Positions 27,133 through 35,545 of a stretch of 64,000 bases of DNA are shown in pieces. The notes under the pieces were generated by a model. It was not told where the DNA came from, did not search any database, and saw only the letters and a list, made by a program, of their open reading frames with translations. Source of the stretch: Bacteroidota bacterium (lineage in GTDB: Bacteria > Bacteroidota > Bacteroidia > Bacteroidales > WCHB1-69); assembly GCA_022708105.1 (NCBI GenBank), contig JAKIZI010000004.1:1-64000 (forward strand). The letters run 5' to 3'. How positions within the stretch are numbered: position 1 is the stretch's first letter; each line of letters starts with the position of its first letter. Both the position numbers and the translations under genes were made by a program.

Positions 27133-27181
27133 TGTTTGTGTTTTTTTATTTGGCTTTACAAAAATATTAAACTTTGAGTTT

Positions 27182-27204
27182 TACACACTTTTTGGGATAG
27201 TATC
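27182..27204. repeat. IS right terminal inverted repeat
   Basis: 23 bp ending TTTTTGGGATAGTATC; the partner of the left repeat at 25833-25855. Confidence 0.85.
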
Positions 27205-27212
27205 CTGATAGT
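27205..27212. repeat. Target-site duplication, right copy
   Basis: CTGATAGT, identical to 25825-25832. Confidence 0.85.
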
Positions 27213-27247
27213 ATCTGATTTTCAATAAAAAAGTCTTATTTTTTTAC

Positions 27248-27287
27248 AAAAAAAAAGGTCTGACTAAAACTTGTTAGACAGACCCTT
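27248..27287 (-). terminator. Terminator of the aldehyde dehydrogenase gene
   Basis: An 11-bp stem with one mismatch (27257-27267 with 27274-27284), followed on the minus strand by a run of nine T. It shares GTCTGTCTAACAA with the rocD terminator. Confidence 0.88.
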
Positions 27288-27308
27288 TGATATTGGGAAT
27301 AAAAATGA

Positions 27309-28790
27309 TTAGTAATTGTCGATTTGAGCTCGTTGGAGGGTGTCTGAATAGTCGAAATATACGGTTTTCCATTCGGTGAAGATGTCGAAAGCGGTCCATC
27401 CACCTTCGCGGTGTCCGTTGCCCGTACCTTTAACGCCGCCAAAAGGCATGTGTGCTTCGGCGCCAATCGTAGGTGCATTGATGTAGCAAATTCCGGTTTG
27501 GATTTCGCGGGCAGCTACCCATGCTTTGTTGACATCTTTGGTGTAGATTGATCCGGAAAGTCCGTATTCGCAATGATTTTGCAATTCGATGGCATGTTCA
27601 AAGGAATCGGCTTTGGAAACTGAAAGAACAGGTCCGAATACTTCTTCATTGAAAAGGGTATGTTTTTCGGTAACATCAGCGATGATGGTCGGTTCGAAGA
27701 AACAGCCTTTTGCCAATTCGGGAGTAGTGCATCTTTTGCCTCCGGTAATAAGTCTGCCTCCTTCTTTAACGGCGATTGCTACGATACGTTCGCAATTTTC
27801 GAGTGATTTCATGTGAATTACGGGGCCCATGTCAGTACCTGCTTGGAGTCCCGGTCCGATTTTCAGTTTTTCGGCTCTCACTTTCAACATATCAATAAAT
27901 TTATCGTACACATTTTTATGCACAATCAATCGGGATGTAGCAGTACAGCGTTGTCCGGTAGTTCCGAATGCACCCCAGAGTGCTCCTTCGAGAGCTAATT
28001 CGAGATTGGCATCGTCCATCACGATTTGGGCATTTTTGCCCCCCATTTCGAGGGAACAACGTTTATTTAATTTGCCGCAAACTTCGGCAATTTGGCAACC
28101 GATTTCGGTAGAGCCGGTAAAGCCGATAACGCGCACGTCGGGATGATGAACGATATGGTCGCCCATGCTTCCTTTTCCTAATAATACGTTGAAAACGCCT
28201 TTCGGAACGCCTGCTTCTTCCATAATTTCAGCAAAGATTACTCCAGAGTGGGGGGCATCTTTGGAAGGTTTAAATATAACCGTATTTCCGGCAGCGATGG
28301 CGGGTAATATTTTCCATGAAGGAACGGCAATCGGGAAATTCCAAGCGGTAATGACACCGACAACGCCAATGGGAGTGCGGAAAGAGAGGTTCATTTTGTT
28401 GTTCATCTCACTCGGAACAGTGTGTCCGAAGAGACGACGCGTTTCGGAAGCGGCATAATAAGCGGTATCAATAGCTTCTTGGACATCACCTTCGGTTTCA
28501 AAGGTAGGCTTTCCCATTTCGCGTGTCATAACTTTGGCCAACTCTTTTTTGCGGCGATTGAAGATATCTCCCACTTTACGCATGATGTCACCTCTTTTTG
28601 GGGCCGGAACCAAACGCCATTTTTCGTATGCTTCTTTGGCTGCCATGACTGCGTTTTGCACGTCTTCTTTATCGGATAAAGCAAATTCACCGATAATATC
28701 CTCTAAATTGGCAGGATTATAATTTAAAAAGGTTTTGCCTGATACGGCATCTACCCAAGCTCCGTTGATGTAGTTTTTGAATTTTTCCAT
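27309..28790 (-). CDS. NAD(P)-dependent aldehyde dehydrogenase
   Basis: This 493-residue ALDH has N151 in TAWNFPIAV, the general base E248 in LEMGGKNA and the nucleophile C282 in GQRCTATS. The C-terminus reads GGVKGTGNGHREGG followed by FTEWKTVY. The substrate is not evident from sequence; semialdehyde dehydrogenases of the ALDH superfamily share this shape. Convergent placement with ornithine aminotransferase suggests glutamate semialdehyde to glutamate as one candidate reaction, but this is inference. A -7 box lies 68 bp upstream. Confidence 0.9.
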   Translation of the reverse strand: MEKFKNYINGAWVDAVSGKTFLNYNPANLEDIIGEFALSDKEDVQNAVMAAKEAYEKWRLVPAPKRGDIMRKVGDIFNRRKKELAKVMTREMGKPTFETEGDVQEAIDTAYYAASETRRLFGHTVPSEMNNKMNLSFRTPIGVVGVITAWNFPIAVPSWKILPAIAAGNTVIFKPSKDAPHSGVIFAEIMEEAGVPKGVFNVLLGKGSMGDHIVHHPDVRVIGFTGSTEIGCQIAEVCGKLNKRCSLEMGGKNAQIVMDDANLELALEGALWGAFGTTGQRCTATSRLIVHKNVYDKFIDMLKVRAEKLKIGPGLQAGTDMGPVIHMKSLENCERIVAIAVKEGGRLITGGKRCTTPELAKGCFFEPTIIADVTEKHTLFNEEVFGPVLSVSKADSFEHAIELQNHCEYGLSGSIYTKDVNKAWVAAREIQTGICYINAPTIGAEAHMPFGGVKGTGNGHREGGWTAFDIFTEWKTVYFDYSDTLQRAQIDNY

Positions 28791-28858
28791 AAATGATGAT
28801 ATTTTAATATGTTGATTATTTAATAATTTCTCTACATTTTTATATGTACTGAGGGTTG

Positions 28859-28866
28859 CAAAAATA
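28859..28866 (-). promoter_or_regulatory. -7 box for the aldehyde dehydrogenase gene
   Basis: TATTTTTG on the minus strand, 68 bp before the ATG at 28790. Confidence 0.55.
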
Positions 28867-28954
28867 CGATTTTATTTAACATGTTTTATAGAATCTTGAA
28901 TTGGATTTTCTCTTTTTTTGTTTTTTTTATACGCCATATTTGGTCGAATTTTAT

Positions 28955-28962
28955 TATTTTTG
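28955..28962 (+). promoter_or_regulatory. -7 box for recG
   Basis: TATTTTTG, 24 bp before the ATG at 28987. Confidence 0.6.
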
Positions 28963-28986
28963 TCAATTAATCTATAAAGCAACTTG

Positions 28987-31098
28987 ATGATGCAAGTAAA
29001 TCTTTTAGAAACACCGATCGAATTTTTAAAAGGGATTGGTCCCAAGCGGGCAGAGGTTCTCCAAAAGGAGTTCGGTATTGTTACGTATGAAGATTTGCTG
29101 CACTATTATCCCTATCGACATGTGGATAAGTCGAAGGTGTATAAAATTGCTCAAATTTCGGGTGAATCGTTCTACATGCAGTTTTACGGTCGGGTGGTTC
29201 GTTATGAAATTTTGGGCCAGCAGCGGGCTAAACGGCTGGTGGCCTATTTCGATGACGGTTCGGGAACCATGGAATTGGTCTGGTTCAATGGTATTAAATG
29301 GGTGGAAGAGATGTTGGAGGAGAAAAGGGAGTTTGTTGTCTTTGGAAAGCCTTCTCTTTTTAACGGAAAGTGGAACATGATGCACCCGGAGTTGATGGAT
29401 CCCCTGACGCGTGCGGAGAGTCCGTTGCCGATCAAATTCCAACCGCTTTACAATACTTCCGACAAAGCCAAGAGAATGGGCGTTGATTCCAAAGTGATTG
29501 CCAAAAGCATGTTCCGGCTTTTGTTGCAAATAAAAGAGTTGATTCGCGAAACCCTCTCCGAAGAAATACGGAGCAAGTACCGATTGATTTCGATGACGGA
29601 AGCCCTTATGAATATCCACTATCCCGAAAGTTCGGAATATTTGGATAAGGCAATGCTGCGCTTGAAATTCGATGAACTTTTTTTCACACAGTTGCGCCTT
29701 CTAAAATTGAAACTCATTACGGAACAAAAGGTAAAAGGACATCTTTTTGCCGAGGTGGGTGAATATTTCAACAATTTTTATCATCAATATTTACCATTTG
29801 AGTTGACCAATGCTCAAAAAAGGGTAATCAAACAAATTCGCGCCGACGTGGGTAGTGGGAGACAGATGAACCGATTGTTGCAGGGGGATGTGGGCAGCGG
29901 TAAAACCATTATTGCCCTTTTTGTGATGCTTTTGGCGAAAGATAACGGATTTCAATCTTGCATTATGGCTCCAACCGAAATATTGGCCATGCAACATTAC
30001 GAGAATATTGCTTCTCTGATGAAAGAGATGAACGTAACGGTTGCTTTTCTTTCGGGGAATATTAAAAGTGCGAAACGCAAAAAACTCCTAGAGCAACTGA
30101 AAGCTGGCGAGATTGACATCTTGATAGGAACCCATGCCTTAATTGAAGATGAGGTGGTGTTTGACAATTTGGGAATGGTGATTATTGATGAGCAGCATCG
30201 TTTCGGAGTGGAGCAACGGGCAAAGTTGTGGCGTAAGAATAGAATTCCGCCCCACATTCTGGTGATGACGGCCACTCCGATTCCGCGCACCCTGGCCATG
30301 ACGCTATATGGGGATTTGGACTTGTCGGTAATTGATGAACTTCCGAAAGGACGAAAACCGGTGATTACGCGCCATTTTTATGAAAAAGACCGTTTGCGTG
30401 TGTTCGGGTTTATGAGAGAACAAATTGAGTTGGGAAGGCAGATTTTTGTCGTCTATCCGCTGATTCAGGAATCGGAAAAAATGGATTTACTCGATTTGAT
30501 GGCCGGCTACGATGCAGTGTCACAGGAGTTTCCGTTACCCGATTATGCCATAAGTATTGTCCACGGAAAAATGAGCACGGAAGAGAAAGATTTTGAAATG
30601 CAGCGATTCATCAAAAAAGAGACGGTCATCATGCTTTCCACAACGGTTATTGAAGTAGGGATTGACGTGCCGAATGCTTCCGTGATGATTGTGGAAAATG
30701 CCGAGCGTTTCGGGCTTTCGCAGTTGCATCAGTTGCGGGGCAGGGTCGGGCGCGGAGCGGAACAATCCTATTGTATTTTAATGTCGGGCAATAAGTTGAC
30801 AACCGAAAGTAAACAGCGACTTGCGGCAATGGTAAACACCAACGATGGGTTTGAAATTGCCAATATCGATTTACGTTTGCGTGGTCCGGGAGATATACAA
30901 GGTACCAGACAGAGTGGTATGTTGGATTTTAAAATTGCCGATTTGGTCAAAGATGAAAAATTGGTGGTTTTTACCCGAAGATTGGCTCAGGAACTCTTGA
31001 AAGAAGACCCCGAGTTGTCCGCTCCCGCAAATGCTCCTTTGAAGAAAACGCTTGAACTGATGCTCCAACGATCTGCTTTTTATGGCATGATCAGTTGA
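28987..31098 (+). CDS. recG: ATP-dependent DNA helicase RecG
   Basis: Two tandem ATG codons at 28987 and 28990 follow a TTG; I use the first ATG, giving 703 residues. An N-terminal wedge/OB domain (about 60-160) precedes the helicase core. Motif I is GDVGSGKT (near residue 300), then MAPTEILAMQH, the DEQH box in IIDEQHRFG, MTATPIPRTLAMTLYGDLD, and the terminal motif HQLRGRVGRG. RecG remodels stalled replication forks and Holliday junctions. It converges on phoH with 10 bp between stops. Confidence 0.97.
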   Translation: MMQVNLLETPIEFLKGIGPKRAEVLQKEFGIVTYEDLLHYYPYRHVDKSKVYKIAQISGESFYMQFYGRVVRYEILGQQRAKRLVAYFDDGSGTMELVWFNGIKWVEEMLEEKREFVVFGKPSLFNGKWNMMHPELMDPLTRAESPLPIKFQPLYNTSDKAKRMGVDSKVIAKSMFRLLLQIKELIRETLSEEIRSKYRLISMTEALMNIHYPESSEYLDKAMLRLKFDELFFTQLRLLKLKLITEQKVKGHLFAEVGEYFNNFYHQYLPFELTNAQKRVIKQIRADVGSGRQMNRLLQGDVGSGKTIIALFVMLLAKDNGFQSCIMAPTEILAMQHYENIASLMKEMNVTVAFLSGNIKSAKRKKLLEQLKAGEIDILIGTHALIEDEVVFDNLGMVIIDEQHRFGVEQRAKLWRKNRIPPHILVMTATPIPRTLAMTLYGDLDLSVIDELPKGRKPVITRHFYEKDRLRVFGFMREQIELGRQIFVVYPLIQESEKMDLLDLMAGYDAVSQEFPLPDYAISIVHGKMSTEEKDFEMQRFIKKETVIMLSTTVIEVGIDVPNASVMIVENAERFGLSQLHQLRGRVGRGAEQSYCILMSGNKLTTESKQRLAAMVNTNDGFEIANIDLRLRGPGDIQGTRQSGMLDFKIADLVKDEKLVVFTRRLAQELLKEDPELSAPANAPLKKTLELMLQRSAFYGMIS

Positions 31099-31108
31099 TG
31101 TTTTTGAA

Positions 31109-32107
31109 TTATAATTCGGGATTTTTCTTTTTAATTAAAATGGGATTTTGTTCCTTTTCTTCTTCCCATTTATCATAAGATTCAATAATCCGGGTAACAA
31201 GATGATGTCTAACCACATCCCGATTATCCAAATAGACAAAATCAATTCCTTTAATATTGTTTAGAATTTTCGAAGCCTGAATAAGTCCTGAATTTTGGTT
31301 TCGGGGAAGGTCGATTTGGGTAATATCTCCGGTAATAAAAAACTTGGCATTTTTGCCCATGCGGGTTAGGAACATCTTGAGTTGTCCTTCTGTTGCATTT
31401 TGAGCTTCATCAAGGATAACGTAGGCATTGTCGAGTGTTCTTCCGCGCATGAACGCCAGCGGGGCAATTTCAATCGTTTTGTCTTCGAGATAACTAAGGA
31501 GTTTTTGCATCGGCATCATATCCCACAACGCATCGTAGAGGGGTTGTAAGTAAGGATCCAGTTTGTCGCGGAGATCGCCCGGAAGGAATCCCAAGTTTTC
31601 GCCGGCTTCTACTGCCGGACGGGTAAGGATGATTCGGCGAATCTGCTTGTTTTTGAGTGCTCGTACGGCTAAAGCGACTGCCGTATAGGTTTTGCCTGTC
31701 CCTGCCGGTCCAATGGTGAATACCATGTCATTTATGGTTGCCGAAGCAACAATTTTCCGTTGATTCGGCGTGATGGCTTTAATGATACGCCCCTCGCGGC
31801 CGTGCAAAATCACATCGTCTTTTATTCCATTATGATCCAATAGGTAAAAAGAGTCATCTTCCTGAGCCGTAATTTTCAAGATATCTGTTTCCGTTAATTT
31901 TTCAAATTGTTCATAATGTGTAATCAACAGATTAAATCTGTTTTCGAAAAGAGAAACTGCACTTTCTTCACCTGCTATTTTGACCTCGTTGCCGCGAGCT
32001 ACAATTTTTAATTTAGGATAGATATTTCGAAGTAGGTCGATATTGCCGTTTTGTTGGCCATAGACACCCACGGCAATATTATTATTTAAAATAATGGTTT
32101 TTTCCAT
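31109..32107 (-). CDS. phoH: PhoH-like protein (P-loop ATPase)
   Basis: This 332-residue protein has an N-terminal KH-like region (about 15-105) and the PhoH ATPase core with Walker A GPAGTGKT (133-140), RPAVEAGENLGFLPGDL, and DEAQN (Walker B). TRMGKNAKFFITGD and VVRHHLVTRI follow, all family signatures. The family is linked to RNA metabolism. It lies 9 bp downstream of the secreted amidotransferase-like gene on the same strand and may share its transcript. Confidence 0.95.
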   Translation of the reverse strand: MEKTIILNNNIAVGVYGQQNGNIDLLRNIYPKLKIVARGNEVKIAGEESAVSLFENRFNLLITHYEQFEKLTETDILKITAQEDDSFYLLDHNGIKDDVILHGREGRIIKAITPNQRKIVASATINDMVFTIGPAGTGKTYTAVALAVRALKNKQIRRIILTRPAVEAGENLGFLPGDLRDKLDPYLQPLYDALWDMMPMQKLLSYLEDKTIEIAPLAFMRGRTLDNAYVILDEAQNATEGQLKMFLTRMGKNAKFFITGDITQIDLPRNQNSGLIQASKILNNIKGIDFVYLDNRDVVRHHLVTRIIESYDKWEEEKEQNPILIKKKNPEL

Positions 32108-32116
32108 GTATATTTT

Positions 32117-33388
32117 TTAGGTTTTTTGTTTTTCTTTTTTGGCAGCAGGGAAAAGAACATTGTTTAATATTAAACGATAACCGGCAGAGTTGGGAAATAG
32201 ATTTAAATCCGTGGGTTCATCATTCACAAAGTGTTGATAATCTTCGGGGTCGTGGCCGGCGTAAAAAGTCCAGGTGCCTTTGCCAAATTCTCCGTGAATA
32301 TATCGGGCTTCGTCGAAAAGATTGGTTTCCCCCATGATGAGGACATGAGGTTTGAGTCTGCTTCTTCTGAAAGCCGTAGTTTGACCCATAAATCCGGAAA
32401 TCACATTTTGGTGATTCTGGCAAAGCATTGTAGGCACGGGATCCCATTTTGCCGAATATTCGAATAGGGTGAAATAATCATTCTTTTTATTACTCATGTG
32501 CACAGAAGGATCGATATCAATATCTGAAATTTCGTAGGCATAAGGGTTTTGTACAATTTTAAAATCCGTGAAAGCAAAACAGTTTTCGTAATTTAATTTA
32601 TCTTGGGCATTGGGTTCGATTGGGTCGCCATCAAACATGGCATCGCAGATGTCAACTCCGTCTGCGGCCAAAGCCACATCGAAGCTGTCGGGACCGGAGC
32701 ACATGGCAAACAGGTAACCGCCACCCGCAACAAAGTCACGAATTCCCTTGGCAACGGCTAACTTCATTTGCGACACTTTCTTAAATCCCAACTTGGCTGC
32801 CATGGCCTCTTGTGTATTCACATCTTCAATATACCAGGCCGCATTTCGGTAATTCGCCCAAAACTTTCCATATTGTCCCGTAAAATCTTCATGATGTAAA
32901 TGCAGCCAATCGTATTTGGGTAACATCCCCGTAATGACCTCTTCATCATAAATTACATCGTAGGGAATCTCGGCGTATGTCAGCACTAGGGTAACGGCAT
33001 CATCCCACGGAAGTTTGCTTTTTGGAGAATAGACCGCAATCTTCGGTGCTTTGGTCAACTTTATTTCATTCATATTGGCATCTACCGAAGCAATTTCTTG
33101 TCGAATCACATCCGCTTGGATATCGGCAATTACTTGATAAGAAACATCCCTGACCACACATTCGTTTTCAATGGAGGGGTTATAAGGAGACATAAAACTG
33201 CCTCCACGGTAATTTAAGAGCCAACTGATATCTATGGAATTGGATACTGCAAAATAGGCCACCCCATAGGCTTTTAAATGATTTTTCTGACTCATATCCA
33301 TCGGAATCAAAATATAGGAGGCGTGCGCAGAAATGGAAATAGTTCCCAATAACACAATCAGTATAATATGTTGTATTTTCTTTTTCAT
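32117..33388 (-). CDS. Secreted class I glutamine amidotransferase-like protein ('asparagine synthetase B' of Bacteroidota annotation)
   Basis: This 423-residue protein has a signal peptide ending AHA. Then comes the opening ILIPMDMSQKNHLKAYGVAYF, seen in a Bacteroidota family often misnamed asparagine synthetase B. A central flavodoxin-like domain holds a GGGYLFAMCSGPDSFDVAL segment that looks like a GATase1-type nucleophile elbow, with a Cys in MCSG. No asparagine synthetase domains (Gln-hydrolysing NTN fold or ATP pyrophosphatase loop) are present. It is predicted to be exported. It overlaps the DUF4369 lipoprotein gene by 4 bp. Substrate unknown. Confidence 0.75.
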   Translation of the reverse strand: MKKKIQHIILIVLLGTISISAHASYILIPMDMSQKNHLKAYGVAYFAVSNSIDISWLLNYRGGSFMSPYNPSIENECVVRDVSYQVIADIQADVIRQEIASVDANMNEIKLTKAPKIAVYSPKSKLPWDDAVTLVLTYAEIPYDVIYDEEVITGMLPKYDWLHLHHEDFTGQYGKFWANYRNAAWYIEDVNTQEAMAAKLGFKKVSQMKLAVAKGIRDFVAGGGYLFAMCSGPDSFDVALAADGVDICDAMFDGDPIEPNAQDKLNYENCFAFTDFKIVQNPYAYEISDIDIDPSVHMSNKKNDYFTLFEYSAKWDPVPTMLCQNHQNVISGFMGQTTAFRRSRLKPHVLIMGETNLFDEARYIHGEFGKGTWTFYAGHDPEDYQHFVNDEPTDLNLFPNSAGYRLILNNVLFPAAKKEKQKT

Positions 33389-34125
33389 GGCGTTTTTAGT
33401 TTAAATTCAATGCTTTCAATCCGTTTTTTTAAGTATTGAACATTTTCATTGTTCGGATAAAGAATAACAAGATTTTGATAAATTTGTTGTAATAAAGCAA
33501 GATTTTCTTCTTCCGGAAAAAATATTTTTCGGTTATATCTTTGATAAAAAGCAGGAATTGTGGTTATGGAATTGGGATGTGATGCAATAAAATTCAACAA
33601 ATACTGCGTATGATTATCGGCCAATATGAGGTAAACTTCATTAATACGACTTCTGATGGAGTCATTTTCAATTTCATTCTCGTATATAGTTTGTAATACC
33701 TCTGTAGAATCAATAAAGCGACTGAGTTGCCGATCTAATTGCCACATCAATTGTGCCTCTTCACTTCCCGATATCGTATATGTGGTTACCAAATTCATGC
33801 CGTCGGCTTTAATGTTGAGAATCTCGCCATTTTTAGCCACCGTAGTGAACCCATTTTCTTCAGAGAATGAAAGTCTGTAAAAATGGGGAGTTTGACGTCT
33901 TTCTCGAAGTTCCTTTTGTTTCTCGCGCAGCACAAAGCAAAATTTCCCTTTTTCCGGCAAACATGAATCCAAAAGGAGCGTCCCTTCCGGTGTAACTTCG
34001 GATAAATAAATCTGCTTAGACGGACTATCCGTAAGTTCACCCGTGAACACAATCTCTTGCCCGCTTTGTTGGCAGCCGGCCATCATGATGCTTGTTAGAA
34101 AGATAAAAAAAATACGATTTTTCAT
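33385..34125 (-). CDS. DUF4369-type lipoprotein without a thioredoxin domain
   Basis: This 246-residue protein begins MKNRIFFIFLTSIMMAGC, a lipoprotein signal. The mature N-terminus (FTGELTDSPSKQIYLSEV) resembles the DUF4369 beta domain that precedes thioredoxin in TlpA-like proteins. The C-terminal half is helical and ends without any CxxC active site, so it is a stand-alone or reduced form. Compare the complete two-domain protein at 52342. Its last 4 bp overlap the next gene's start (ATGA), indicating coupled translation with the secreted amidotransferase-like protein. Confidence 0.78.
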   Translation of the reverse strand: MKNRIFFIFLTSIMMAGCQQSGQEIVFTGELTDSPSKQIYLSEVTPEGTLLLDSCLPEKGKFCFVLREKQKELRERRQTPHFYRLSFSEENGFTTVAKNGEILNIKADGMNLVTTYTISGSEEAQLMWQLDRQLSRFIDSTEVLQTIYENEIENDSIRSRINEVYLILADNHTQYLLNFIASHPNSITTIPAFYQRYNRKIFFPEEENLALLQQIYQNLVILYPNNENVQYLKKRIESIEFKLKTP

Positions 34126-34141
34126 GGCTTATTTAACTTCG

Positions 34142-34149
34142 CAAAAATA
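34142..34149 (-). promoter_or_regulatory. -7 box for the DUF4369 lipoprotein operon
   Basis: TATTTTTG on the minus strand, 16 bp before the ATG at 34125. Confidence 0.6.
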
Positions 34150-34259
34150 CGAAAAATAAATAGAAGACAATCATCTGGAGATATGGATATTAACAGCGGA
34201 AGTCGTTTTTTGTGAATTAATTTATCCGTTTTTTTATTTTTAAAATTGAAAAATAGATG

Positions 34260-34267
34260 TAAATTTG
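34260..34267 (+). promoter_or_regulatory. -7 box for folK, decides its start
   Basis: TAAATTTG, 20 bp before the TTG at 34288. It rules out translation from the TTG at 34246, which lies upstream of the box. Confidence 0.6.
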
Positions 34268-34287
34268 CAACCTTAATTATAGGTGTT

Positions 34288-34773
34288 TTGGAAAATATTG
34301 TTTTGTCTTTAGGGAGTAATTTAGGGGATCGTCGTGCCTTTCTTGAGGAAGCCCGTTTCATGATTGCTTCGGATATCGGTGAAATTGTGCGAAGTTCTTC
34401 GATGTACGAAAACGCTTCCTGGGGATTTGAGTCGGGAGATTTTCTGAATCAGGTACTCGAAGTTGCCTCTGCAGACACCCCCCAAGTATTGCTTCAAAAA
34501 GTTGAATCTATCGAAAAAAAACTTGGAAGAACCACGAAATCTTATTATGACTCCGATACCGGAAAAATGATTTATTCGGACAGAACGATAGATATCGACA
34601 TTCTTCTTTACAGAAATGAAAGTTTCAGCGGTCAAGGGCTTACGATTCCTCATCCCAGAATTGTCGAACGGGAATTTGTGCTTCGTCTCCTGACAGAAAT
34701 CTTTAAGGATGAAGTGATTCCACCCTTTACATCTTCTTTCAAACAGTTGTTACAACATACGTTAAAATCATAA
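34288..34773 (+). CDS. folK: 2-amino-4-hydroxy-6-hydroxymethyldihydropteridine pyrophosphokinase
   Basis: Translation from a TTG at 34288 gives 161 residues starting MENIVLSLGSNLGDRR, the usual HPPK N-terminus; no ATG is available in frame. The HPPK signature is RTIDIDILLYRNE, and LTIPHPRIVEREFVLRLL follows. It transfers pyrophosphate from ATP to hydroxymethyldihydropterin in folate synthesis. It is followed 22 bp later by a deoxynucleoside kinase gene on the same strand. The non-ATG start is notable. Confidence 0.9.
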   Translation: MENIVLSLGSNLGDRRAFLEEARFMIASDIGEIVRSSSMYENASWGFESGDFLNQVLEVASADTPQVLLQKVESIEKKLGRTTKSYYDSDTGKMIYSDRTIDIDILLYRNESFSGQGLTIPHPRIVEREFVLRLLTEIFKDEVIPPFTSSFKQLLQHTLKS

Positions 34774-34795
34774 TCCATTCTAAAATAGTAAAGTC

Positions 34796-35428
34796 TTGAA
34801 CTATAATTATATTGTCATAGAAGGTTGTATCGGAGCAGGTAAAACTACCCTGGCGGAAAAATTTTCCAAAGATTTGAATGCGGAACTTATTTTGGAAAGA
34901 TTTGCCGATAACAGCTTTCTTCCGAAATTTTATAAGGACCCCCTGCACTATGCTTTTCCACTCGAAATGGCCTTCCTTACAGAACGCTATCAACAACTTA
35001 AAACCCTCCTTTCTAAAAGAGATATTTTTACGGACTTAGTGATTGCCGATTATTTTATTGATAAATGTATCATTTTTTCCAAACATAATCTTCAAAGCGA
35101 CGAATATAATCTCTATACAAAAGTGTATGACATTATCTCTACCTACTTGCCGAAACCGGATTTGATTATTTATCTCTATAATAATGAAAGTAAATTACTA
35201 CAAAATATAGCCAAACGTGGACGCGAATACGAAAAAGATATTGCTCCGGATTACTTGACAAATATCCAAGATGGATATATGAACTATTTTAAACATTATG
35301 AAAAGGTCCCGATTGTCATCGTTGAAGCACATAATCTTGATTTTGTGAAGAATATTGAAGACTATGAACAATTAAAACAATTGTTGTATCAGACCTATCC
35401 TCCTGGAATTACAAGAATAACTTATTAA
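34796..35428 (+). CDS. Deoxynucleoside kinase
   Basis: The TTG at 34796 is the only plausible start, because a stop lies just upstream in frame. The 210-residue product has a P-loop GCIGAGKTTLAEKF near the N-terminus, FADNSFLPKFYKD (substrate base region), LTERYQQL and DYFIDKCIIFS, and the LID-like KRGREYEKDI. These fit the deoxyguanosine/deoxyadenosine kinase family. It phosphorylates deoxynucleosides for salvage; exact base specificity cannot be read. Clustered with folK. Confidence 0.88.
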   Translation: MNYNYIVIEGCIGAGKTTLAEKFSKDLNAELILERFADNSFLPKFYKDPLHYAFPLEMAFLTERYQQLKTLLSKRDIFTDLVIADYFIDKCIIFSKHNLQSDEYNLYTKVYDIISTYLPKPDLIIYLYNNESKLLQNIAKRGREYEKDIAPDYLTNIQDGYMNYFKHYEKVPIVIVEAHNLDFVKNIEDYEQLKQLLYQTYPPGITRITY

Positions 35429-35483
35429 ATAATAGTGCATTATTTTTTTTGTATCAAATATTAATTTCTAATGATTTTTTTAG

Positions 35484-35491
35484 TAATTTTG
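35484..35491 (+). promoter_or_regulatory. -7 box for the gene at 35546
   Basis: TAATTTTG, 54 bp before the ATG at 35546. Confidence 0.5.
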
Positions 35492-35545
35492 CTCGCTTTT
35501 TAAAATAAGAACGATTTATAAATGTTAACATAATATAATTAGTAT

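Larger units (their letters stand above)
25833..27204 (-). mobile_element. IS256-family insertion sequence, 1372 bp
   Basis: A single transposase gene is bounded by 23-bp imperfect terminal inverted repeats (20 of 23 identical) and an 8-bp direct repeat. It sits between the two terminators of convergent rocD and the aldehyde dehydrogenase gene, so it breaks no gene. An internal hairpin (25917-25967) lies just after the transposase stop. The transposase looks intact, so the element may be active. Confidence 0.92.
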
